Below are positions 42,988 to 49,567 of a stretch of 49,567 nt of DNA, one piece after another. The stretch is taken from the NCBI RefSeq assembly GCF_018598585.1, contig NZ_JAHESD010000046.1, forward strand, positions 1 to 49,567, written 5' to 3'. Made by a program: the position numbers and the translations under genes. How positions within the stretch are numbered: position 1 is the stretch's first letter; each line of letters opens with the position of its first letter. This DNA is from Chryseosolibacter indicum (GTDB lineage: Bacteria > Bacteroidota > Bacteroidia > Cytophagales > Cyclobacteriaceae). The notes under the pieces were generated by a model. It was not told the DNA's origin. It saw only the letters and a program-made list of their open reading frames with translations, and did no database searches.

Positions 42988-45900
42988 TTAAGCCCGCTCT
43001 TCTTCCAATGACTGAATAATTCGTTTGCTGAGCACGCTAAAGATCTCCTTTTTCTGATTAAGGAGTGCTAAAGAACTGTTATTGATCAGGTCTTTGAGCG
43101 CATCAATTACCTCTGTAAACTCCTGATCTCTCAGCATGCTGATTGTTGGTTTTACCTTATGGCAAGTAGTACGATAAATATCGGCGTTATTAGTTTTAAT
43201 TGATTGCTCAAGGGATTTATCCAACTCTACAATGTTGCTGATAATTAATCCCGCCAACTCGTATTTAAATTCTTCATCGCCTTCAGTGTATTGCTCAAGA
43301 TTGATCTTTCTTCCCTTTTCTGCCGATACTGCTATATCAGAGGCGCTGAGAAACCTTGATATCTTGGATTGAAGTTCTTCTGGTTGAAAGGGTTTTGTGA
43401 TAAAGTCGTTCATACCAGTTTGAAGAACTTTAAACTTCACGTCTATCATGGCAGAAGCAGTAAGAGCAAGAATCGGTATTTCTTTAAAGTAAATGTCGTC
43501 CAGCGCTCTGATACTTCTTGTTGCTTCGTAACCATCCATCTCCGGCATTTGCAGATCCATCAGCACTAAACAAAATTGTTTACTCTGAATCATTTCAATA
43601 GCCTCTCTTCCATTATTTGCTATATCAGCGGTTAGTCCCCATTTTTTTAAGAAGTTTAAGGCTACAACCTGGTTTACCTTGTTATCTTCAACCAATAATA
43701 CACGAAGGCCTTTGTTGCTAAAGTCAACGGGTTTATTTTGCGTACTTTGCTTTTCAGAAGAAGTCTGTTCGCCTCTGCTTAACGTTAAACGGAAGGAGAA
43801 GGTGGAACCAAAGCCGGGAACACTGGTAACATGAATACTGCTATTCATGAGATTTAAAAGTCGTTTTGTTATAGAAAGGCCGAGACCTGTACCACCGAAT
43901 TTGCGTGTAGTATCCGAGTTAGCCTGCGAGAAGCTTTCAAATACGATATTTAGCTTCTCTGATTCAATGCCAATACCCGTATCTTTAACGTTGAAGTGCA
44001 AATCGAATTTAGCAGGTTCGCGCTCCGTTCCATCTACCTTTAGTTCAACATACCCGTGTTCTGTAAATTTGATCGCATTACCTACAAGATTGGTGATAAC
44101 CTGATTTATTCTTACCGGATCTCCCTTAAAAATATGTGGGAGTTTTTCATTAAAGGAAAGTACCAGTTTTATTCCCTTTTCTGAAGCTCGATGCTCCAGC
44201 ATTTGGGTTGTTTTGGTAAGCAGATCTTTAAGATTGAAATCAATATTTTCCAATTCTATCTTACCCGCTTCAATCTTGTTGAAATCAAGAATATCATTGA
44301 TAATGGTTAAAAGATTCTCTCCAGAGAATTTCAACAGTTTCAGATTTTCAAGCTGGTCATGACGAGGAGTTTCCTGCAGCAATAGATTAGAAAGCCCTAT
44401 GATTGCATTCATCGGTGTTCTTATCTCATGACTCATCATAGAAAGGAACTGACTTTTTGCGCGCGTAGCTTCTTCTGCTTTTTCTTTTGCACGTGTTAGC
44501 TCAAGCTCAGCTGTTTTACGGGCTGTGATATCTCTGTTAACAGTTTGTATGGATTTTACCTTACCACTGGAATCATAGTTTAAATTAGATGATGATTCAA
44601 TCCATACGTAAGTCCCGTCTTTTCTCCTTAGCCGGAAATGAGGTGCATAATTACTTTTTGGTGCTGCGCCAACTATTCTTTTTGGTCCTTCAAGTTTTGA
44701 CGAATCCTCGGGATGCACTAATGAAGAAAAGTGTTTTCCTACAAGTTCTTCGGGTTCATATCCCAACATTTTTCTTACGCCTGAAGAAACATATTCGCAT
44801 TTATTATCAAGACTCAGTATGGCTATTACATCATGAGAGTTTTCAGAGATTAAGCGGTAGAGGCTTTCAGATTCAACCAGTTTATGTTGTGCTTCTCTTA
44901 ACTCGGTTATATCAGTCATGGTGCCCACAAAATCTGTACGTTCACCCTCAATTTGCACCTTCACAGCTTTGCTATTCACCCATCTGATTCCTAACGTCGG
45001 GTTAAGGAATCGGAACTCCTTGTCAAATGGCTTGCCGTTATTTACATATTCAGCCCATGCATTAAAAACTGCATCTTTGTCTTCACTGTAAATAGCATTG
45101 CCCCAACCACTGCCGTAAGCATCTTCCGGATTCATTCCAGCGATTTCAGCCCACACTTTATTGACATACGTACAAAAGCCCTTGTCATCGGTCTGATAGA
45201 TTCCTACAGGCGCGTTATCTGCAAGTACTCTGAACTTACTCTCACTTTGAAGCAGTGCAATCTGTGCTTCTTTTATATCAGAGATGTTTCTTGCAATAAC
45301 ACTTACGCGCCATACCCAATCATTGTTATAGAACATCCGCACATTTTGACCAACCCAGATCTGTTTACCTGATGCTGATATGATGAGAAGTTCCAGATAA
45401 CTAAATTCTTTCTTCGATTTAAGCTGGTCTTTGTAGAACTGAACTGTTTGGCCAACAAACTCCGGATGGATGATCTCCCAGTATTTCTTTTGGAGAAGTT
45501 CGGCTTTAGAGTACCCTGAAACGCGTTCAAGCATCGAGTTGACGAAAGTAAACTGACCGTTTTCGTCAAGTTCGTATATCATGTCAGTCGCAGACTCAAT
45601 CACTTCCCTATACTGCCTTTCACGAGACTCTATTTGCCCTTGCAGTTCAGTAACGTACTCAAGGTTACTTCGTAGTTCTTCTTCTGTGGCTGTAAATTCT
45701 TCATTCGTTGCACTGAGCTCTTTGTTAAGTTCAACTAGTTTAAAGCTGTTATCCTCAACCTCGTGAATCATCGGTAGAAACAGGAGAAAGAATTCGAGGA
45801 AAAGAATAACGATGGAAGCCACTGCCAGCAGCAGTTCCACCCGCTTAATATTTTGTAACTTTTCCTCTGCTTCAAACTGATACGTCGACACCGTTTTTTC

Positions 45901-46392
45901 CATCAGTGTCAGAAATTGCATTTCGTGCTGAGATATTACCTCAATTGTTTCATACAAAGTCGCTGAATCAGGATTATTATATAGCTGCTTGCAGGCTGAA
46001 ATGATAGAATAAAGCGGCAGATTAATGGCTGTTAACAACGAATCTATTTTAACACTTCGCCTGTCAGTGACCCCAAACTCATTACTTCCTTTGAGTAAGC
46101 TTGAATGTACTTTTTCACAAACGCGGGTAACATTTCGCAATGTATCCAACTTGCTTCTGTCAATGCTGCCCTTTTTGTCCATGTCAAGCTCCATGTAAAG
46201 GACAATTTTGGAGATACGTTGACTTAGCATTCTTTGCTTTCCGGCAAGGTTAATCAGGTTGGCATCCTCATTCTTTTCATTCAGATCATATTGAATGATG
46301 AGGTGGCTGGTAATTATGGTAAGAAGAATAGTTCCACCGAAAAGGAGGTATTGCTTTTTGAGCCTTTTAAGCTTGTCTACTAATGGGATCAT
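42988..46392 (-). CDS. Hybrid sensor histidine kinase with PAS repeats, REC and Hpt
   Basis: A 1134-residue membrane phosphorelay kinase. Layout: TM1 (about 14-33), a PilJ-type/NIT-like periplasmic segment (ANLINLAGKQRMLSQRIS), TM2 (about 188-210), a coiled coil, three PAS/PAC modules (about 262-625), HisKA (FLSMMSHEIRTPMNAIIG), HATPase (GTGLGLSITKRLL), a REC domain (LVEDNKVNQVV ... LMDLQMPEMDG) and a C-terminal Hpt (TCHKVKPTISML). All phosphorelay sites are present, so the relay can run from His to Asp to Hpt within one protein. The downstream response regulator is not adjacent. The ligand is unknown. Confidence 0.94.
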   Translation of the reverse strand: MIPLVDKLKRLKKQYLLFGGTILLTIITSHLIIQYDLNEKNEDANLINLAGKQRMLSQRISKIVLYMELDMDKKGSIDRSKLDTLRNVTRVCEKVHSSLLKGSNEFGVTDRRSVKIDSLLTAINLPLYSIISACKQLYNNPDSATLYETIEVISQHEMQFLTLMEKTVSTYQFEAEEKLQNIKRVELLLAVASIVILFLEFFLLFLPMIHEVEDNSFKLVELNKELSATNEEFTATEEELRSNLEYVTELQGQIESRERQYREVIESATDMIYELDENGQFTFVNSMLERVSGYSKAELLQKKYWEIIHPEFVGQTVQFYKDQLKSKKEFSYLELLIISASGKQIWVGQNVRMFYNNDWVWRVSVIARNISDIKEAQIALLQSESKFRVLADNAPVGIYQTDDKGFCTYVNKVWAEIAGMNPEDAYGSGWGNAIYSEDKDAVFNAWAEYVNNGKPFDKEFRFLNPTLGIRWVNSKAVKVQIEGERTDFVGTMTDITELREAQHKLVESESLYRLISENSHDVIAILSLDNKCEYVSSGVRKMLGYEPEELVGKHFSSLVHPEDSSKLEGPKRIVGAAPKSNYAPHFRLRRKDGTYVWIESSSNLNYDSSGKVKSIQTVNRDITARKTAELELTRAKEKAEEATRAKSQFLSMMSHEIRTPMNAIIGLSNLLLQETPRHDQLENLKLLKFSGENLLTIINDILDFNKIEAGKIELENIDFNLKDLLTKTTQMLEHRASEKGIKLVLSFNEKLPHIFKGDPVRINQVITNLVGNAIKFTEHGYVELKVDGTEREPAKFDLHFNVKDTGIGIESEKLNIVFESFSQANSDTTRKFGGTGLGLSITKRLLNLMNSSIHVTSVPGFGSTFSFRLTLSRGEQTSSEKQSTQNKPVDFSNKGLRVLLVEDNKVNQVVALNFLKKWGLTADIANNGREAIEMIQSKQFCLVLMDLQMPEMDGYEATRSIRALDDIYFKEIPILALTASAMIDVKFKVLQTGMNDFITKPFQPEELQSKISRFLSASDIAVSAEKGRKINLEQYTEGDEEFKYELAGLIISNIVELDKSLEQSIKTNNADIYRTTCHKVKPTISMLRDQEFTEVIDALKDLINNSSLALLNQKKEIFSVLSKRIIQSLEEERA

Positions 46393-46610
46393 GAGAAGGG
46401 AAACAGTAATCCAAGGTACATCGGTTAACTACTGCTTTTCTTACAATTTTGCTCCTAATCTTTCATGTATATATAATCGTCCTTTCTAAACCGATTATTG
46501 ATAATTAAAAAACGAAAAGGCGCCACGTCGGCGTTGGTTTTAAATGGTTTTTCAAATCATTACCATTAGTTACCACCTAACTGGTACTGTTTTATTGATT
46601 ATTCAGCTCT

Positions 46611-46646
46611 AAAAAATAAAAGGGAATCAACTAATGTCAATTCCCT
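46611..46646 (-). terminator. Rho-independent terminator for the 206-residue gene
   Basis: On the minus strand AGGGAAT (46646-46640) pairs with ATTCCCT (46627-46621) over a 12-nt loop, and is followed by TTTATTTTTT. It lies 35 bp after the stop of the 206-residue gene. Confidence 0.8.
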
Positions 46647-46681
46647 CTGTTCTTGTTCTTAGCGAAGCAAGAAGTAGCTAC

Positions 46682-47302
46682 TCAGCTTTCCTGTTCTATT
46701 AATCCTTTTACCAAACTATTCCATTGAGCATTTGAAAGGCCAAAGATAGCAGTAACGCCAACTATCGCATTTCTTACCTTATCAATAATGTTATCAGTAG
46801 AGGTGTTAGGCTTTTCGTTCCTCCCGAATACTGCTGCTGTTACTTCTAAACCCTTACGTTCTACCACAAAGGTACTTGTTGCTTCATTCTCGAAGAAGTG
46901 CGCAACGTTGTCCCCTTTTTCTTTAGGATTTTGCGTTGGCCGCACACGGATAGCAGCACTCTCATAGGGGCCAGTAGAGTCACTTTGATCTTCTATTGCT
47001 TCAATGTATACCCAATCATGTCCTTTTCCTTCGGTCGGTCCTGGTGCAGGTAAATCTATTTGAAAGTAATCTCCTTTTTCTGCTGTTCTGTTTACCTGAT
47101 CACCGTTGCCATCTGTAATGGAAAAAGTTGCTGATGCGGGACCACACAGTTCATGCCATCTGTTTACATCATATAAACGATTGCGCGCAATAACAAAAAG
47201 TTTTCTGGCAGCATCTTCGTCAATCGCCACTACCGTATGTGTAATGTCTTTCTTTCCCCCCTCGTGTTGCTGCGGTACTATTTTTTCTTTAATGTCCTGC
47301 AT
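46682..47302 (-). CDS. Conserved hypothetical protein, 206 residues
   Basis: I do not recognise a family. The protein has no signal peptide and no membrane helix. It has an acidic N-terminus (MQDIKEKIVPQQHEGGKKD), then a globular part with alternating strands and helices: VVAIDEDAARKLFVIARNRLYDVNRWHELCGPASATFSIT, DYFQIDLPAPGPTEGKGHDWVYIEAI, and AIRVRPTQNPKEKGDNVAHFF. The C-terminal region (FGRNEKPNTSTDNIIDKVRNAIVGVTAIFGLSNAQWNSL) is helical. I place the start at ATG 47302; an in-frame TTG at 47347 is not supported. It is followed by a strong terminator and is divergent from the DUF72 gene. Confidence 0.75.
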   Translation of the reverse strand: MQDIKEKIVPQQHEGGKKDITHTVVAIDEDAARKLFVIARNRLYDVNRWHELCGPASATFSITDGNGDQVNRTAEKGDYFQIDLPAPGPTEGKGHDWVYIEAIEDQSDSTGPYESAAIRVRPTQNPKEKGDNVAHFFENEATSTFVVERKGLEVTAAVFGRNEKPNTSTDNIIDKVRNAIVGVTAIFGLSNAQWNSLVKGLIEQES

Positions 47303-47380
47303 TGCATTTAGTTTTATGGTTTTTATAAAATTTAGATGCCCGAGCAAACCGAACTTTGAGTTTTTATCGTTTATTTGAAT

Positions 47381-48115
47381 ATGCAGCAGTGGAAAATAGG
47401 TTGTTCAGGATATCATTACATCGATTGGAAAAGAATTTTCTATCCTGAAAATATTGCACAAAAAAAATGGTTCGAATATTACAGCGAGCATTTTAACTCC
47501 CTTGAACTTAACGTTACGTTCTACCGGTTCCCGAGGCTGCATTTTCTTCAAGGTTGGTTTAAACGCAGCCCTGATAATTTTTCCTTTTCTGTTAAAGCAC
47601 CGCGTTTAATAACGCACTATAAAAAACTGAACGAGGCTCAGGAAGCACTGCATAATTTTTATGATGTTGCCAGAAATGGTCTTCAGCATAAATTAGGATC
47701 TGTACTCTTTCAATTTCCTTCTTCGTTTGTTTTTGAAGAACATCGTCTTGAAAGAATTATAAACCTGCTCGATCATTCCATGCAGAACGTAGTTGAATTT
47801 AGACATGAATCATGGTGGCAGCAGAAAGTGTTCGATGCCTTTGCTCAAAATAATATTACTTTTTGTGGTATAAGCCATCCACAGCTTTCTGATAAAGTAA
47901 TTAAGACTTCTGACATTGTATACTATAGATTTCACGGAGTTCCCCACTTATATTCTTCACGATATGATATCCAGGATCTTGAAAGGGTGGCATCTGAAAT
48001 TCAGAGCATGGAAGGCGTGCGGGAATCTTTTATCTATTTCAACAACACCGCAGAAGCTACAGCAGTTATTAACGCAAAACAATTTCAGGAATTGTGTGAA
48101 GTTGTTTCTAAATAA
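47381..48115 (+). CDS. DUF72 (YecE-like) protein
   Basis: A 244-residue DUF72 protein, a TIM-barrel-like family. The start is ATG 47381, MQQWKIGCSGYHYIDWKRIFYP. Conserved features: FNSLELNVTFYRFP (about 36-49), NFSFSVKAPRLITHYKKL, FQFPSSF, VVEFRHESWW and YYRFHGVPHLYSSRYDIQDL. The family has no assigned reaction; its structure suggests a nucleic-acid or metal-related role. The upstream TTG 6 bp earlier is less likely as start. It is divergent from the 206-residue gene and is followed by a hairpin. Confidence 0.9.
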   Translation: MQQWKIGCSGYHYIDWKRIFYPENIAQKKWFEYYSEHFNSLELNVTFYRFPRLHFLQGWFKRSPDNFSFSVKAPRLITHYKKLNEAQEALHNFYDVARNGLQHKLGSVLFQFPSSFVFEEHRLERIINLLDHSMQNVVEFRHESWWQQKVFDAFAQNNITFCGISHPQLSDKVIKTSDIVYYRFHGVPHLYSSRYDIQDLERVASEIQSMEGVRESFIYFNNTAEATAVINAKQFQELCEVVSK

Positions 48116-48144
48116 AAACGTCCTGATTATTCACCAGGACGTTT
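48116..48144 (+). terminator. Terminator after the DUF72 gene
   Basis: AAACGTCCTG (48116-48125) and CAGGACGTTT (48135-48144) form a perfect 10-bp stem with a 9-nt loop at the stop codon of the DUF72 gene. The T-run is only three bases within the stem foot. Confidence 0.7.
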
Positions 48145-48310
48145 AACCAAACCACCTCACTTATCAACACATCTCTCTCTTTCCAGGGAAGGAAAGATAT
48201 CCTTAAACCTATTACTATAACGGATATACTTCGCTAATCGTTCATTCCTAACAATATTCTAATCTTAGATTTTTAATGTTTTTGTCTGAGGCTCTATGAA
48301 AACTACGTCA

Positions 48311-48342
48311 AATAAAAAAAGAGGCTGGCAATAGCCTCTTTT
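48311..48342 (-). terminator. Terminator after clpB
   Basis: On the minus strand AAAAGAGGCT (48342-48333) pairs with AGCCTCTTTT (48326-48317) over a 6-nt loop, followed by a T-rich run (TTTATT). It lies 21 bp after the clpB stop. Confidence 0.85.
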
Positions 48343-48363
48343 AACGAACAAGAATAATAATTA

Positions 48364-49567
48364 TTATAAAATTTCTACGGCCTCTACGTTCTCGAACACA
48401 AATTCATTTTCATTCTTCAGATCAATGAAGATCACAGAATCTTTATGAATTTTCCCTGCGAGAATCTGCTTCGACAGCTCGTTAAGCAACTCGCGTTGAA
48501 GTACACGTTTCAGTGGCCTTGCTCCGTATTGCGGATCAAACCCAAGCTTTCCTAGTCTGTCTTTAGCATTATCAGAGAGATCGATTCTTACTCCAGCCTC
48601 GGCTAGACGCTTTTTAATCAGCTCAACCTGTATATCAACAATTTTGCGTATGTCTTTCCGGCTTAACGGACGGAACATAATAATCTCGTCAATACGGTTA
48701 ACAAATTCTGGTCGTACTGATTTTCTCAGTAAAGTTAAAACTTCTTCTTTCGTACTCTCCAACACATCAAAGTAGTTGACGTCCGTAATCTTCTCAAAGT
48801 TCTCCTGAATGATGTGAGAGCCGATGTTGGTTGTCATGATAATGATCGTGTTCTTGAAGTTGGCAACACGACCTTTGTTGTCGGTTAACCTTCCATCGTC
48901 CAGAACTTGCAGCAAGATGTTGAACACATCCGGGTGCGCTTTCTCAATCTCATCAAGCAGAATGACAGAGTATGGTTTTCTACGAACCGCTTCAGTAAGT
49001 TGTCCGCCTTCATCATATCCCACATATCCCGGAGGGGCACCAATTAAACGGCTCACGCTGTGGCGCTCCTGGTACTCACTCATATCAATTCGCACCATAG
49101 CATTGTCATCATTAAAGAGATAGTCAGCCAGTGCTTTGGATAATTCTGTTTTACCAACCCCCGTTGTTCCCATAAAGATGAACGAACCAATAGGGCGTTT
49201 AGGATCTTGCAACCCTGCGCGACTTCTGCGAACAGCATCGCTTAATACCTGGATTGCTTCTTCCTGTCCGGCAACTCGCTTGCTCAGTTCTTCTTCCAGG
49301 TGAAGTAGTTTTTCTCTTTCACTCTGAAGCATTTTTGAAACAGGAATGCCCGTCCACTTCGCAACAACTTCTGCGATGTCTTCACTATCTACTTCTTCTT
49401 TTAGCAACGAGTTCTCACCCTGCATCTCCTTCATCTTCTGCTGAAGTTCATTCAGTTGTTTTTCAGCTTCCAGTATTTTGCCGTAACGGATCTCCGCCAC
49501 CTTTCCATAATCACCTGCCTTCTCCGCTTGTTCTGCTTCAAATTTCAGACGGTCGATGTTCTCTTTG
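48364..49567 (-). CDS. clpB: ATP-dependent chaperone ClpB, C-terminal part
   Basis: The coding frame runs off the right edge; about 401 codons are visible, covering the coiled-coil M-domain end and the second AAA+ domain. Visible motifs: [16 protein letters not shown], the second Walker [35 protein letters not shown], Walker [17 protein letters not shown], and [14 protein letters not shown] (sensor 2). ClpB is a hexameric disaggregase that works with DnaK in the cytoplasm. The frame is read through from the window edge, and no start is inside the window. Confidence 0.96.
   Translation of the reverse strand, partial: KENIDRLKFEAEQAEKAGDYGKVAEIRYGKILEAEKQLNELQQKMKEMQGENSLLKEEVDSEDIAEVVAKWTGIPVSKMLQSEREKLLHLEEELSKRVAGQEEAIQVLSDAVRRSRAGLQDPKRPIGSFIFMGTTGVGKTELSKALADYLFNDDNAMVRIDMSEYQERHSVSRLIGAPPGYVGYDEGGQLTEAVRRKPYSVILLDEIEKAHPDVFNILLQVLDDGRLTDNKGRVANFKNTIIIMTTNIGSHIIQENFEKITDVNYFDVLESTKEEVLTLLRKSVRPEFVNRIDEIIMFRPLSRKDIRKIVDIQVELIKKRLAEAGVRIDLSDNAKDRLGKLGFDPQYGARPLKRVLQRELLNELSKQILAGKIHKDSVIFIDLKNENEFVFENVEAVEIL

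Noticed and set aside
46547-46600. Hairpin TACC...AGTTA/TAACT...GGTA near 46.57 kb as a terminator
   Set aside because: The stem is interrupted by a bulge and no T-run follows on the relevant strand; the hairpin at 46621-46646 is a better terminator.

Overview
The window is a chromosomal stretch from a member of the Bacteroidota, most likely a Cytophagales-type organism. The evidence is the gene set: bacillithiol synthase BshA, a BlaI/BlaR1 pair, WG-repeat and CarboxypepD_reg-like proteins, a beta-lactamase fused to a GH3 domain, and a sphingolipid-type fatty acid hydroxylase. Several upstream regions also carry the Bacteroidota promoter pattern TTTG-N19/20-TAnnTTTG instead of sigma70 boxes. 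I see no rRNA, tRNA, CRISPR array, phage or transposase gene. Most genes are housekeeping or conserved accessory genes. The unusual material lies in small hidden genes, non-coding repeats, degenerate catalytic sites and regulatory DNA.

Layout. 1-2.7 kb: an AT-rich leader with a 10-bp tandem repeat, YiaA/B and DUF2238 membrane proteins, a GNAT and a macro-domain protein. 2.7-8 kb: a WG-repeat protein, a persulfide dioxygenase-rhodanese fusion, an orphan BtuF-like lipoprotein and ElaA. 8-10.2 kb: a promoter, a possibly structured leader, a 57-residue Cys-rich DUF5522 gene that overlaps a Dph6-like PP-loop ATPase, then MeaB. 10.2-14.7 kb: a CHASE2 membrane protein without an output domain, two paralogous FecR-like/TPR secreted proteins, and sucD with a near-perfect promoter. 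15-20 kb: a PIN-PhoH protein, then a VWA / MoxR-like AAA / AlbA_2 operon. 20-25 kb: a tiny lipoprotein, fatty acid hydroxylase, bshA, and the GH3-beta-lactamase fusion. 25.4-29.6 kb: mutL, two rhomboids and an MpaB-type protein. 29.6-33 kb: a palindromic repeat, a Tat-exported molybdenum oxidoreductase (IorBA) and a MITE-like element. 33-39 kb: a CarboxypepD_reg protein, rlmN, a lipocalin-like protein, and an operon of a serine hydrolase lipoprotein with dgcN and dgcA. 39-46.4 kb: palindromic repeats, blaR1-blaI with two inverted operator copies, a porin and a large hybrid histidine kinase. 46.6-49.6 kb: an unknown 206-residue protein, a DUF72 protein and the C-terminal part of clpB, which runs off the right edge.

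Themes. Several genes point to peptidoglycan turnover and beta-lactam sensing: the GH3-beta-lactamase fusion, the class A-like hydrolase with DgcN/DgcA, and BlaI/BlaR1. Thiol and sulfide chemistry is represented by BshA and the persulfide dioxygenase fusion. The candidates I rate highest for follow-up are the overlapping DUF5522/Dph6-like pair with its leader, the fusion enzyme whose GH3 active site is degenerate, the CHASE2-FecR-FecR module, the duplicated BlaI operator, and the 283-bp inverted-repeat element.
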